Counted from the first letter of the stretch, positions 1-9,045 are shown. The stretch: DNA of 64,000 nt from Candidatus Dormiibacterota bacterium (GCA_003139695.1 PLJM01000021.1:98236-162235); one strand, 5' to 3'. A program made the numbers and translations. The notes: generated from the sequence alone by a model not told the origin.

Positions 1-672
1 GAACTCGTGCACGCACACCGAGGTGATCCAACCTGCGGTAACGAACACCACCGTGAGAATCGGGACGCCCGCGGGCACTGTTTCGAAAAATATGAGGGCG
101 CCGCTGCCAACGGTCAGAGCCAGCAGCCCGAGGAACACAGGACTGACCGAGATCACGCCACGGAGCGGTGGCAGTGGTTTGCGTCGAAGCGACGCGTCGG
201 GAGGTCGCGCCGAGCGCGGGTCGCCGGCAAATGAAGGCTTGGCCGCCGTCTGGATATGGCGTCGCAAGTCGTAAAGCGTCAGGCCCGCCTTCTGAAGCGC
301 GGCCGAGGTGATCCGCGTGTCGCTGTAGAGCATCGCCAGTAGCAGGTGGATCGAATCGACCTGGTAGTGGCCGAGAACCCCAGCCTCCCGGTTGGCGTTG
401 ACGAGCAGCTGGCGGATCGGCAGGCTGGGAGACCCGTCAGGCACTACCAGGTCAGCGCTGATGGTCGCCGGGTCGCCGCCGAGCTCGCGAATGGATTGCG
501 CCGCGAGAGTGCCGCGACTCTCGAGGATGGCCTTGAGTACGTCGACGGGCTCGGTCTGAGAGGCGCCGCGCGCGGTCGCAATTGCTGCGGCTCGGTCGAG
601 CACCTCGCGCCCCGAATGCGTGAAAGAAATGTCGGCGGAGGCCTTCGCTAGGTCGGACGTGGCGTCAGCCAT
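1..672 (-). CDS. Clp N-domain / site-2-protease-like membrane protein, truncated by the window edge
   Basis: Reading from the ATG at 672 on the minus strand gives 224 codons open to the window edge. Residues about 16-147 look like a double Clp N-terminal repeat, similar to the N-domain of ClpC encoded at 15260-17755. A Pro/Arg-rich linker follows, then two hydrophobic segments (about 177-197 and 203-222). The last visible residues are VCVHEF, which fits the start of an HExxH zinc site in a membrane segment, as in M50 site-2 proteases. The rest of the catalytic domain lies outside the window. If so, this would be an intramembrane metalloprotease with a substrate- or adaptor-binding Clp N-domain facing the cytoplasm. 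The reading frame is certain; the M50 assignment rests on HEF and the membrane context. Confidence 0.7.
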   Translation of the reverse strand, partial: MADATSDLAKASADISFTHSGREVLDRAAAIATARGASQTEPVDVLKAILESRGTLAAQSIRELGGDPATISADLVVPDGSPSLPIRQLLVNANREAGVLGHYQVDSIHLLLAMLYSDTRITSAALQKAGLTLYDLRRHIQTAAKPSFAGDPRSARPPDASLRRKPLPPLRGVISVSPVFLGLLALTVGSGALIFFETVPAGVPILTVVFVTAGWITSVCVHEF

Positions 673-867
673 AACGAAAGTATGAGAGGGAACCAGTCGG
701 TTCCCCCTCATCGGCGGGCGCTTCGCGCGCGCCTGCTCCTCCTCCCGGGATGGGATTAATTACGAATTGGGTTCTCCACGCCACGGTTGGGAGTGCGTGG
801 GACAAAGTCATGGCCGGGGGCACCGGCCAACCCTGCAACGCTAGATAAAACGTCTCGAGAAACCTCT
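673..867 (-). other. Intergenic leader with several hairpins upstream of the Clp-N/protease gene
   Basis: No gene is seen between rlmB and the partial protease gene. On the minus strand the stretch contains a closed fold at 769-833: outer arms GGGTT/AACCC enclose a GGCCGG/CCGGCC hairpin and a CCACGC/GCGTGG hairpin. A further stem lies at about 687-709 (GGAACC/GGTTCC with flanking pairs), 15 to 35 bases before the start codon. The folds could be a structured 5' leader, a small RNA or a transcription attenuator. No known riboswitch consensus was recognised. Confidence 0.4.
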
Positions 868-1818
868 CTAAAGCCGTTCATGTCTTTGGCGCATCACCTC
901 ATAGAGGAGGGCGGCGGCAGCGGCCGATGCGTTAAGACTCGCGATGTGTCCCTTGACCGGCAAGCGAACGCGCACATCGCATCGCTCTTTGACCAGCCGG
1001 TGGACGCCTTCGCCTTCGCTGCCGACGACGAGGCAAACGGGCTGGGTCATGTCGAACTCCCAGGCCAGCGCCTCGCCTCGAGGATCGAGAGCGACGCACC
1101 AGATGTTGGATCGCTTGACCTCGGCAATCGCCGACGGCATGCCGGAAACATGCGCGATGCGCAGCAGCTCGGTCGCGCCTGAGCTCGCTTTGACCGCGGC
1201 CGGCGACAGGGGCGCGCTGCGGTGCTCCGGAAGGATTGCGCCATCAGCGCCCGCGACCTCGGCGCTGCGCAGGATGGCCCCGAGGTTCTGCGGATCCATG
1301 ATCGAATCGAGGGCGATCAGGAGATTCGGGCTTGTCGCCAGAAGCTCCTTCAGGGTCCACTGGCGGCGCGGCTTGAGCTCGGCGGCCACACCCTGGTGCA
1401 CTCCTGGCGCGAGTATGTCGAGGCGGTCGGGCCCAACGAGCTCGATACGCGCCAGCTTGCTCAGCTCCTCCAGTCGCGGATCGTGACCGAGACCGGATGC
1501 CTGCAGGACCTTGAGCACGCGGCCGGCGCGCGCTGCCTCGAGCACGGCATTGCGCCCGTAGATCAGCGGTGCCTTCGATACCTCGCGTTCGGCAGGCGGA
1601 GGTCGCCTGTACGAGCTCGCCTGGCCGCGCTCCCGACCACCTGCGCCTGAGGTAGGGCGCGGTCGGCGGTCCGGCCTGTCGCTTGAAATCCCGGTCGGGC
1701 CCCTTTCACGACGGCCACCGGCAGGGATAGGTCTAGCGCCCGCAGAAACGGGGCGAGGCCTGCGATCAGGCTTGTCGCCTGGCCTCCTTACTCTGTCCCG
1801 ACGCGGATTCGCTTCCAT
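868..1818 (-). CDS. rlmB: 23S rRNA (guanosine-2'-O-)-methyltransferase RlmB-like (TrmH/SPOUT family)
   Basis: This 316-residue SPOUT methyltransferase would use SAM to 2'-O-methylate a guanosine in the peptidyl-transferase region of 23S rRNA. The three knot motifs are visible: NLGAILRSAE, LVVGSEGEGV and LPVKGHIASLNASAA near the C-terminus. The substrate-binding L30e-like N-domain starts at about residue 85 (APLIYGRNAVLEAAR). The first 80 residues are a disordered Arg/Pro/Gly-rich tail, common in high-GC lineages. The gene overlaps the end of cysS by 31 bases. That neighbour order (cysS-rlmB) is common in Gram-positive-type genomes and supports RlmB over other TrmH paralogues. An internal start in the low-complexity tail cannot be excluded. 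Confidence 0.88.
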   Translation of the reverse strand: MEANPRRDRVRRPGDKPDRRPRPVSAGARPIPAGGRRERGPTGISSDRPDRRPRPTSGAGGRERGQASSYRRPPPAEREVSKAPLIYGRNAVLEAARAGRVLKVLQASGLGHDPRLEELSKLARIELVGPDRLDILAPGVHQGVAAELKPRRQWTLKELLATSPNLLIALDSIMDPQNLGAILRSAEVAGADGAILPEHRSAPLSPAAVKASSGATELLRIAHVSGMPSAIAEVKRSNIWCVALDPRGEALAWEFDMTQPVCLVVGSEGEGVHRLVKERCDVRVRLPVKGHIASLNASAAAAALLYEVMRQRHERL

Positions 1819-3212
1819 CGAACTCCCTCCTTTGAATCCTCGAGGGCGATGCCGCGCTCTCGTAGCTCGTCGCGGAGCCGGTCGGCCCGCGCGAAGTCCC
1901 GCGCCGCGCGCGCCGCTTCGCGTTCCGCAATCAAACGCTCGACCTCGTCCGCCAGGCCCGGCTCGTCAGCACCGATCACGTCGACGTGCGCGTCGACTTC
2001 GTCCATCAAGGCGAGCAGCTCGCTGTGTCCGCGCTCGCCAACCCTGCCTTCATCCAGGGCGGCGTTGGCCTCGCGAATCAGCTCGAACACGAGCCCGATG
2101 CCCTGCGGCAGGTTGAGGTCATCGTCCAGCGCCTCCCTGTAGCCGGCGCGCACGGCGGCGACCCGCTGGACAAGAGCCTGGTCTTCACTCGGCCCCGGAG
2201 CCGATCGCCTCACTCTGCCGGCGAAGTCCCGGAGCCGCCGCACCTGTTCCGCAGCGGCATACAGCGCGTCGTTGCTCAAGCGGATGCGCGCTCGATAGTG
2301 CGCGTTGGCCATCAGAAAGAAGCGAACCGCCAGCGGGTCGTGCCCGCCGGCGACGAGGTCGCGCAGAGTGGTGAAACCGCCGGCGCTCTTCGACATCTTC
2401 TCCCCGCCGGCCTCGGCGAGATGCTCTGAGTGCAGCCAGACCCGAGCGAAGGGCTGATGATTCGCCGCCTCTGATTGCGCAATCTCGTTCTCGTGGTGCG
2501 GAAACATCAGGTCGATGCCGCCGCAGTGGATGTCGAACGTGTCACCCAGGTAGCGCTTGCTCATGGCCGAACATTCGATGTGCCAGCCCGGCCGGCCGCG
2601 CCCGAACGGCGCGTCCCATGCGGCGCCGAGCTGCTCGTCCCCGGGCTGCGCTTTCTTCCACAGCGCAAAGTCGCTGACCGACTCCTTGTCATATTTGTCC
2701 GCTGCAACTCGTGTCCCTGCCCGAAGGCCAGTCCGATCCAGACGCGACAGCGCGCCATAAGCGGGAAAGCTGGCGATCCTGAAGTACACATCGCCCTCCG
2801 CGATGTACGCGTGCCCGTGCTCCAGCAAAGCACTGATCATCGCGACCATGTCGCCGATGTGCTCGGTCGCCCGTGGATAGTGCTCGGCAGCTTGTGCCCG
2901 CAGGGTCGCCATGTCCTCGAAGAACGCGCTCAGGTAGGGCTTGACGTAGTCGCCAATCGTCGTGCCGGCGTGCATGGCCTGGTCGAGGATCCTGTCGTCG
3001 ATGTCAGTGACGTTCATCACATGGTTCACGCGGTAACCGACGACTTGCAGGTGACGGCGCAAAAGGTCGTAAAAGAGGAACGCCCGCAGGTTGCCGACAT
3101 GCGCGAAGTTCCACACCGTCGGACCGCATGTATACATGCCGGCGTGTCCCGGCTCGAGAGGTTCGAACAGGTCCTTCGTGCCGGTGAGGGTGTTGTGAAG
3201 CTTTAGAGCCAC
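1788..3212 (-). CDS. cysS: Cysteinyl-tRNA synthetase
   Basis: This class I synthetase of 474 residues charges tRNA-Cys with cysteine in the cytoplasm. The HIGH-type motif is HVGN at about residue 38, in the usual CysRS setting after CGPTVW, whose Cys is a zinc ligand. The other zinc ligands are in WHIECSAM and MFPHHENE. The KMSKS loop is present as EKMSKSAGG near residue 270. The length matches the family. The start is a GTG. It lies 15 bases after ispF, in the order ispD-ispF-cysS-rlmB, a conserved housekeeping run. Confidence 0.96.
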   Translation of the reverse strand: MALKLHNTLTGTKDLFEPLEPGHAGMYTCGPTVWNFAHVGNLRAFLFYDLLRRHLQVVGYRVNHVMNVTDIDDRILDQAMHAGTTIGDYVKPYLSAFFEDMATLRAQAAEHYPRATEHIGDMVAMISALLEHGHAYIAEGDVYFRIASFPAYGALSRLDRTGLRAGTRVAADKYDKESVSDFALWKKAQPGDEQLGAAWDAPFGRGRPGWHIECSAMSKRYLGDTFDIHCGGIDLMFPHHENEIAQSEAANHQPFARVWLHSEHLAEAGGEKMSKSAGGFTTLRDLVAGGHDPLAVRFFLMANAHYRARIRLSNDALYAAAEQVRRLRDFAGRVRRSAPGPSEDQALVQRVAAVRAGYREALDDDLNLPQGIGLVFELIREANAALDEGRVGERGHSELLALMDEVDAHVDVIGADEPGLADEVERLIAEREAARAARDFARADRLRDELRERGIALEDSKEGVRWKRIRVGTE

Positions 3213-3227
3213 CGACGTAGGGTAGCT

Positions 3228-3704
3228 TTAGCCGGTTGCCTCGATGAGGGCCACGGCATGGGCCGCGATTCCCTCTTCGCGACCCAGCGCGCCGAGCCCC
3301 TCCGGCGAGGTGGCCTTCACGCTGACCGCCCCGAAGTCGATACCGAGCGTCTTGGCCAGCTGTTTGCGGATGGCGTCGATGTGTGGCTGCAGCCTCGGCT
3401 GCTCTGCAACCACCGTGCTGTCGACGTTGACCACGCGGTAGCCGGCTTGGCGCACGGTACGCACGACCATCGTCAACAGGTCCTGGCTCGATGCACCCTG
3501 GTAACCCGGGTCGCTCGCAGGAAAGTGCTGCCCGATGTCGCCAAGCGCCGCTGCCCCCAGGAGCGAGTCGATCACCGCATGCGTCAACACGTCAGCGTCC
3601 GAATGTCCGTCAAGGCCGAGCGGATGGACGATGTGGACGCCGCCGATCACCAGGTCGCGCCCCGGTCGCAGCGGATGAACGTCGTACCCGATGCCGACCC
3701 TCAC
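3228..3704 (-). CDS. ispF: 2-C-methyl-D-erythritol 2,4-cyclodiphosphate synthase
   Basis: This 158-residue enzyme of the MEP isoprenoid pathway converts CDP-ME 2-phosphate to the cyclic diphosphate with release of CMP. The metal ligands appear in GYDVHPL (Asp8, His10) and in GHSDADVLTHA (His42 region). The C-terminal KATSPEGLGALGREEGIAA is a family signature. The GTG start overlaps the TGA stop of ispD by four bases (GTGA), so the two pathway enzymes are translationally coupled. Confidence 0.97.
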   Translation of the reverse strand: MRVGIGYDVHPLRPGRDLVIGGVHIVHPLGLDGHSDADVLTHAVIDSLLGAAALGDIGQHFPASDPGYQGASSQDLLTMVVRTVRQAGYRVVNVDSTVVAEQPRLQPHIDAIRKQLAKTLGIDFGAVSVKATSPEGLGALGREEGIAAHAVALIEATG

Positions 3705-4402
3705 GTGGTCGCGGCTTCGTGTTCTTTGATGAGCGCCTCCACCACCTCGAAGTCCTCGGGGGTCGTCAGCTTGATGTTGGCGGGTTCGCCTTCAACAGCC
3801 GTGACCGCATGGCCCGTCGCGGCGACGAGCTGGGCGTCATCGTCTCCGACGAGGCCGGCGTCGGCCGCCTCCCGGTGGGCGCGCGCAAGGAGCTCATAGG
3901 CGAAGGCCTGCGGGGTCTGGGCGAGGACGATGCGCGATCGGTCCAGGCTCTCCACCAGCCGGTTGCCCTCGACGCGCTTGACCGCGTCGCGCGGAGAGAT
4001 GGCTGGAAAAGCAGCGCCCGATTCCACCGCGGCCGCGAGCACACGGCGAACCAATGTCGCAGTCACGAGCGGCCGGGCAGCGTCGTGCACAAGCACGAAA
4101 TCGCACTCGCCAAGCGCGGCCAGCCCGGCCCGCACCGACTCCTGGCGGCTTTCGCCGCCGGCCTTCACCGTCACCGGCTTGCGAGGGTGCAAGCCGGCAA
4201 CCTCGCGCTCCGCATTTTCGAGCCGGCTCGGTGGGCCGACCACGACGATGCGATCGATCTCGTCCAGCGCGAGAAAGAGCTCGAGCACGCGCGCGAGCGT
4301 GGTCTTGCCGTTCAAGCGCACGAGCGCCTTGCTGCCGCGGCCGAGGCGTGTGCCCGAGCCGGCGGCGGCGACGATCGCGCCGACGGTGATCGACCTAGCC
4401 AC
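3701..4402 (-). CDS. ispD: 2-C-methyl-D-erythritol 4-phosphate cytidylyltransferase
   Basis: IspD joins CTP and MEP to give CDP-ME. The nucleotide-binding loop reads VAAAGSGTRLGRGSKA, with GGESRQESV and VHDAARPLV further on, all typical of the family. The GTG at 4402 was chosen as start because an AAAGG sits about six bases upstream, the product is then 233 residues as expected, and the overlap with the upstream gene is only eight bases. The frame stays open to 4459, so an earlier start is possible but would overlap the neighbour by 65 bases. Confidence 0.93.
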   Translation of the reverse strand: MARSITVGAIVAAAGSGTRLGRGSKALVRLNGKTTLARVLELFLALDEIDRIVVVGPPSRLENAEREVAGLHPRKPVTVKAGGESRQESVRAGLAALGECDFVLVHDAARPLVTATLVRRVLAAAVESGAAFPAISPRDAVKRVEGNRLVESLDRSRIVLAQTPQAFAYELLARAHREAADAGLVGDDDAQLVAATGHAVTAVEGEPANIKLTTPEDFEVVEALIKEHEAATT

Positions 4403-5471
4403 TTTCCGCCTTTGGGCGTGGATTGCTGCGACGGCCGTCCAGGGCCGCAGGCTCGGCAAAGATCATGCGGCCCGCAGAGGTCTGGATCACTGACGTGACG
4501 ACCGCGGTGATGGTTTGGTTCAGCAAGCGCCGTCCGTTCTGGATGACCACCATCGTGCCGTCGTCCAGGCTGCCGACGCCCTGACCGGGCTCCTTGCCCT
4601 CACGCGCCACCATAACCACTATCTCCTCACCGGGGATCGCCACCGGACGCATCGCGTGAGCCAGCTCGTTGAGGTTCAAAACGGTGACGCCCTCGAGGCG
4701 CGCGATCCGGTTGAGGTTGAAGTCGTTGGTCATGATCCCCCAGCTCTTACGCTTGGCCATGCGCACCAGGTGCGCGTCGATCTCCACGCTGGGGGGCACG
4801 TCGTCGTCGACCACTTCGAGTGGGATGGTCGAATCCTTCTGCATCTCGGTGAGAACCTCGAGCCCCCGCCGCCCGCGGCGCCGCCGCGTGGCGTCCGCGG
4901 AGTCTGCGACCTGCTGGAGCTCCCGCAGGACGGAGCTGAGGATGATCAATGGCATGTCGACAAAGCCGGTCTTCGCGATGTCGAGAATTCGGCCGTCGAT
5001 GATCACCGACGTGTCCAGAAGGACGCCGCTCAAGCGGTGGCTCTTCTGCTGGGTCGCCCCGCCGAAGAAGAGCGCCGCCAGCTCGGACCGGCGCGTCAGT
5101 CCAATCGAGGCACCCTGGGCGGCCAGCAGCAGGGCCAGGATGGCAGAGAGGAGCACACCGTTGGGAAGGTCACGAACGAACACGCCGATGAGGGACGCGA
5201 TCACCAACCCGATCACCACTCCCAGCAGCCCGCTCAAAAGATCGGGCAAAGGGGTGCTGGTCAGGCGGAAGTTGAACGTCCTCCAGCCACCGAGCACGTA
5301 CGGGGTGCCGAGGTACGCAAATATCAAGCCTTCGAGGCTGGTCAGCCCGATGATCACGTAACCGGGATACGAGTGAGCTCCACCGCGTACCAGGAAATAG
5401 CCGAGCAGAAAACCGCCGAACAAGCCGAGCGCCGCCCCAAGCCAGCGGGCCAGCATCTCTGAACGCTTCAC
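4395..5471 (-). CDS. PIN-TRAM membrane protein (YacL type)
   Basis: The protein has 358 residues, with four predicted membrane segments in the first 130. A PIN domain follows, beginning LDTSVIIDGRILDI with the first acidic metal ligands and continuing to MTNDFNLNR. A C-terminal TRAM RNA-binding domain comes last (about 285-340: PGEEIVVMVAREGKEPGQGVG). Proteins of this architecture sit between radA and ispD in many Gram-positive genomes, as here; their biochemical role is unsettled, and a membrane-tethered ribonuclease is the usual inference. The GTG start has a strong AGGAGG six bases upstream, which overlaps the stop codon of radA. Confidence 0.9.
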   Translation of the reverse strand: MKRSEMLARWLGAALGLFGGFLLGYFLVRGGAHSYPGYVIIGLTSLEGLIFAYLGTPYVLGGWRTFNFRLTSTPLPDLLSGLLGVVIGLVIASLIGVFVRDLPNGVLLSAILALLLAAQGASIGLTRRSELAALFFGGATQQKSHRLSGVLLDTSVIIDGRILDIAKTGFVDMPLIILSSVLRELQQVADSADATRRRRGRRGLEVLTEMQKDSTIPLEVVDDDVPPSVEIDAHLVRMAKRKSWGIMTNDFNLNRIARLEGVTVLNLNELAHAMRPVAIPGEEIVVMVAREGKEPGQGVGSLDDGTMVVIQNGRRLLNQTITAVVTSVIQTSAGRMIFAEPAALDGRRSNPRPKAESG

Positions 5472-5481
5472 GGGGAACCTC

Positions 5482-6897
5482 CTAGGAGACCGAGACGCCG
5501 GCCTCCTTTGTGAATCTGCCGGACGTGATGGGTGAAGAAAATGCGGCGGATTGAGCTTCCGCCAAGGTCCGTACCTCGAGCACCTCGAGGCCGGACGGCC
5601 GGACGGCTTTGACGCCGGCCGGAATCAAAGCGCGCGTGAACCCGTGCCGGGCCGCCTCCGACAGGCGGCGCTCCAGCTGGCCGACGCGACGCACCTCGCC
5701 TGCCAGTCCCAGCTCGCCAATCACAACCAGGCCGTCCGGCAGGGGCCTGTTGAGATCGTTGCTGATGATTGACAGGGCGAGACCGAGATCGGCGGCAGGC
5801 TCAGTGATGCGCATGCCGCCGGCGACGTTGACGAAGACATCCGACGAGCCAAGCTTGAGGCCCGCCCGCTTCTCGATGACTGCGATGAGCATGTGCAGGC
5901 GATTGATATCCACACCGTTGGCGATGCGGCGAACAATCGCGCTCTCGCCTTTGAGGTTGACCAGGCTCTGGATCTCGATGAGCAAAGGCCGGGTGCCCTC
6001 GAGCGCAACGACGATGGCCGATCCTGGCGATGTGGTGGTGGCCTGGCTGAGAAGCGCCGCCGAGGGGTCCGGGACCTCCTCGAGGCCGGCCTCACCCATG
6101 GCGAAGACGCCGATCTCCTCGGCTGAGCCGAAGCGATTCTTCATGGCGCGCAGCACGCGCAGCTCTTGCCGCCGATCGCCTTCCAGGTACAGCACGGTAT
6201 CAACGATATGCTCAAGTACCCGAGGCCCGGCAATCGCTCCCTCCTTGGTGACGTGCCCCACGAGGAAGATCGGGACCCCGACCTCCTTGGCAAGGCGCAT
6301 CAGCCGAGCCGCAGACTCCCGCACCTGGGTGACGCTGCCGGCGCTGCCTTCGAACCCGGCATCGGTGACCGTCTGGATGGAATCGACGATTGCCAGCTGC
6401 GGCTTCGAGGACCGGATTGCCTCACAGATGGCGTCGAGATCGTTTTCGGCAAAGAGCAGGATTCCAGCCTCCATCGTGCCGAGCCGGTGGGCTCGCATTC
6501 GGATCTGCTGCGGCGATTCCTCGCCTGACGCGTAGAGGACCTGGCCGCCGCGCACCGCCACCTGGTGAGCGGCGTGCATGAGCAGGGTCGACTTGCCGAC
6601 GCCGGGCTCACCCCCGACCAGAACCAGGCTGCCGGGGACTATGCCACCGCCCAGAACGCGGTTGAGCTCACCCCAGGCCAGCGTCAGGCGCGGGGCCGCC
6701 TCCGTTGCCAGCTCGGTTAGCGGGATCGGTTGGGCGCCGGCTGACATGGGCGACTGTCGCGGCCGGCTGCCGGAGGCCTTGCGGACCTGGAACTCCTGGA
6801 GGGTGTTCCACGCCTGGCAATGGGGGCACTGTCCCGCCCAGCGGGGCGTTTCGCCTCCGCAGTCGGTGCAGACGAATGTGATCGTGGCCTTTGGCAT
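5482..6897 (-). CDS. radA: DNA repair protein RadA (Sms)
   Basis: RadA is a RecA-like helicase that extends recombination intermediates. The protein has 471 residues. The N-terminal zinc finger uses CTDCGG and CPHCQAW. The RecA core has Walker A GGEPGVGKST and the RadA-specific KNRFG motif (about 252). The C-terminal third is a Lon-protease-like P domain without obvious catalytic residues. It is the first gene of the run radA - PIN-TRAM - ispD - ispF - cysS - rlmB, with tight spacing or overlaps throughout, so one transcript is likely, starting in the AT-richer stretch at about 6905-6960. Confidence 0.96.
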   Translation of the reverse strand: MPKATITFVCTDCGGETPRWAGQCPHCQAWNTLQEFQVRKASGSRPRQSPMSAGAQPIPLTELATEAAPRLTLAWGELNRVLGGGIVPGSLVLVGGEPGVGKSTLLMHAAHQVAVRGGQVLYASGEESPQQIRMRAHRLGTMEAGILLFAENDLDAICEAIRSSKPQLAIVDSIQTVTDAGFEGSAGSVTQVRESAARLMRLAKEVGVPIFLVGHVTKEGAIAGPRVLEHIVDTVLYLEGDRRQELRVLRAMKNRFGSAEEIGVFAMGEAGLEEVPDPSAALLSQATTTSPGSAIVVALEGTRPLLIEIQSLVNLKGESAIVRRIANGVDINRLHMLIAVIEKRAGLKLGSSDVFVNVAGGMRITEPAADLGLALSIISNDLNRPLPDGLVVIGELGLAGEVRRVGQLERRLSEAARHGFTRALIPAGVKAVRPSGLEVLEVRTLAEAQSAAFSSPITSGRFTKEAGVSVS

Positions 6898-7210
6898 CGC
6901 TGGACCATCATCCGGTTTTTACAAGCTGAGCCGTAGCCTTTTTACAGGGTCGATCGTTTATTCAATGAGAGGAATCGCCGGAGTGCCTCCCGGCTCCTTG
7001 ACCCGTACGGCGCCGCCCTGATTACCCCCGGGGCGGCGTCACTTGTTCTGGCCCAAGGGCCAGAACAAGCCCCTCCACTTAGGTCCGGCCTGAAGCCGGA
7101 CGAACCCTCCCCACTTGCTGGGGAGGGCGTCCCGCTCGCCGAGCGAGCCGGCCGGGTGGGGATGCCCAGGCTGGCACAACCAGACAAGAAGTCTTATCGT
7201 CGGGCGTCTG
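6898..7210. repeat. Intergenic hairpin cassette between radA and the PLP lyase
   Basis: No gene is seen in these 313 bases between two divergently transcribed genes. Four inverted repeats lie in a row: 7042-7069 (perfect 13-base arms around AA, starting CTTGTTCTGGCCC), 7083-7101 (GTCCGGC/GCCGGAC), 7105-7127 (CCCTCCCC/GGGGAGGG) and 7134-7148 (GCTCGC/GCGAGC). None has a T-run, so they are not ordinary terminators. The dense packing of perfect palindromes suggests a mobile REP-like or BIME-like element inserted upstream of the lyase gene. Confidence 0.6.
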
Positions 7211-8158
7211 ATGGCGATCTCGATCGATCGACTTCGCGAGGCGGCCGAGGTGATCGACCCCGCGTTCAAAGACACTCCCCAGTACCTCTCCGAAACCCTG
7301 AGCGCGCGCCTGGGCGTAAACATCGTCCTCAAGGTGGAGTGCATCAACCCGATCCGCTCCTTCAAGGGCCGCGGGACCGACTACCTCATGCACCGAATCG
7401 GCGACCAGCCCAATGGATTCGTCTGCGCCTCGGCCGGCAACTTCGGTCAAGGTATGGCCTACGCCGCCCGCAAGCGCAGCCAGCGCCTGACAGTGTTTGC
7501 CGCAGTCGCCGCCAACCCTTTGAAGGTCAGCGGCATGCGCTCGCTCGGCGCAGAAGTGGTGCTGGCAGGCGCCGACTTCGACGCCGCGAAGTTGGCGGCC
7601 AAGGCGCATGCAAGCGAGACCGGCGCCTTCTATGTGGAGGACGGCCTGCTGCCCGAGATCGCCGAGGGCGCCGGAACGATCGCGCTGGAGCTCGCGCGCA
7701 TGGACGAAAGTCTTGAGGCGATATTCGTGCCGCTGGGCAACGGATCTTTGATCAATGGGATCGGCACCTGTTTCAGGCAGCTCTCGCCCGCGACCAGAGT
7801 CGTCGGTGTGTGCGCCGAGGGAGCGCCATCGATGGAGCTCTCGTGGCTCGCGGGAAAGCCGGTCAGCACTGAGTCCGCAGCCACCATCGCGGATGGGATC
7901 GCCGTCCGCGTGCCGATCCTCGAAGCGCTGGTTGCCATGCGCGCCACTGTCGACGAGGTGATGCTGGTCAGCGACGAGGAGATGCTTGACGCCATGAAAA
8001 TGCTGTTCCTCGAGACCGGCATGGTGGCCGAGCCTGCCGGCGCCGCCGGGTTGGCCGCGGTGGCGAAGCGGCGAACGGAGCTCGAGGGTCTGCGCGTGGC
8101 CACGCCGATCTGCGGAGGCAACCTGACCGGAGACCAGATCCGCCGCTGGCTCATGTAA
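7211..8158 (+). CDS. PLP-dependent threonine dehydratase-like / serine racemase-like lyase (fold type II)
   Basis: This 315-residue fold-type-II PLP enzyme has the Schiff-base lysine in NPIRSFKGRG (about residue 51), the phosphate-binding glycine loop in PLGNGSLINGIG and the C-terminal CGGNLTGDQI. It would deaminate threonine or serine, or act on a related hydroxy amino acid; there is no C-terminal ACT domain, so allosteric control as in biosynthetic IlvA is unlikely. The frame is open upstream to 7115, but the ATG at 7211 matches the N-terminus of the family and avoids reading through the hairpin cassette. No clear Shine-Dalgarno precedes it. It stands alone on the plus strand. Confidence 0.8.
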   Translation: MAISIDRLREAAEVIDPAFKDTPQYLSETLSARLGVNIVLKVECINPIRSFKGRGTDYLMHRIGDQPNGFVCASAGNFGQGMAYAARKRSQRLTVFAAVAANPLKVSGMRSLGAEVVLAGADFDAAKLAAKAHASETGAFYVEDGLLPEIAEGAGTIALELARMDESLEAIFVPLGNGSLINGIGTCFRQLSPATRVVGVCAEGAPSMELSWLAGKPVSTESAATIADGIAVRVPILEALVAMRATVDEVMLVSDEEMLDAMKMLFLETGMVAEPAGAAGLAAVAKRRTELEGLRVATPICGGNLTGDQIRRWLM

Positions 8159-8184
8159 CGCCGTCAACCGGCGGCCAGACAGCG

Positions 8185-9045
8185 CTACCGGCTTTCGAGA
8201 TTGGCCAGGTAATCCAGGGTCGCCAGGGGTCCTTGCTGGATGAAGATCTCAGGGGCGGCCGCACGTAAGTTGCGCTCGACCGTCCCGGCCAGCTGCACCC
8301 GAACCCCCAGTGTCAGCTGGGGGCGCCGCCGGGCGTACGAGGTGATGAAGCGACGGAGCTCTGGGTCCAGGCGGCGAAGCGTCAGCTCGGCCGCAGTCGC
8401 CGGCACGTACGGAGTTGGCGCGAACCTCGCCGTTGCACCAGGTACGGGCCAGGGCGCAGTGGGCTCCTCATTGGTCGCGTCGGGCGGCGCCTTCGGAGGT
8501 GGCGGCATCCCGGTCCCTGTTGGCGGCCGCCTCCCGCCCGCAAGCTGCCACAGCCTCACATGGTCTGAGTCCTTGACCACCAGGGTGCCGGCCGCGAGGT
8601 CACCCAGGCGCTTGCCCTTCCCATTGGCGAAGAGGACGACCATTCCGATCCCGTATCCATACGGAAGGAAGTCGACGATTCTCACTATGTTTCGGATCCC
8701 CGCCTGCATGAAAGTGAGCGGCTCGCCCCGATCCCCAACTGCCCGAAGTCGGAACGCCTTTTTACCGACGGTCTGCCCCGACCACAGCGCTTCGCTGGCC
8801 CAGAAATACCCGAAGACGTTGATGAAGCTGAACACGATGATCACCAGGCCGCCCACCGTGCTGGAGTTGGTCACTGTGCTCGCTCCGAAGCCGAAAAAAA
8901 GCACGGCCACCTCGACGAGCGCGACGATCAGCAGGTCGATGATCTGAGCGATCGCCCGCGTGCCAAGGCCGGCGATCTGGAAATCGAACGAGACGCGCTC
9001 AGGCGTAGCGACAACGAGATCGCTATCGGAGAGCGGGCGCTCCAT
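8185..9045 (-). CDS. RDD family membrane protein
   Basis: The protein has 286 residues. An RDD-type membrane core (about 20-165) contains the characteristic segment TVGKKAFRLRAVGDRGEPLT and the conserved RLGDLAAGT. A Pro-rich linker leads to a soluble C-terminal helical part (about 215-286) not seen in the shortest RDD proteins. RDD proteins are of uncertain function; some have been linked to ion transport. The start codon overlaps that of the divergent SpoIIM-like gene by two bases (CATG at 9043-9046). Genes of this kind often sit with MoxR/DUF58 clusters, as here. Confidence 0.85.
   Translation of the reverse strand: MERPLSDSDLVVATPERVSFDFQIAGLGTRAIAQIIDLLIVALVEVAVLFFGFGASTVTNSSTVGGLVIIVFSFINVFGYFWASEALWSGQTVGKKAFRLRAVGDRGEPLTFMQAGIRNIVRIVDFLPYGYGIGMVVLFANGKGKRLGDLAAGTLVVKDSDHVRLWQLAGGRRPPTGTGMPPPPKAPPDATNEEPTAPWPVPGATARFAPTPYVPATAAELTLRRLDPELRRFITSYARRRPQLTLGVRVQLAGTVERNLRAAAPEIFIQQGPLATLDYLANLESR

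Noticed and set aside
769..833. Possible c-di-GMP (GEMM-I) riboswitch
   Set aside because: A GTGGGACAAAG stretch on the plus strand is reminiscent, but the conserved GCAAA core and tetraloop receptor are missing and the strand does not match the downstream gene.
4403..4459. Longer IspD start at 4459
   Set aside because: It would overlap the TRAM-coding end of the upstream gene by 65 bases and adds a non-family leader; the GTG at 4402 has a suitable AAAGG.
8159..8173. Bidirectional terminator between the PLP lyase and RDD genes
   Set aside because: The CGCCG/CGGCG stem has only five pairs and no T-run on either strand.
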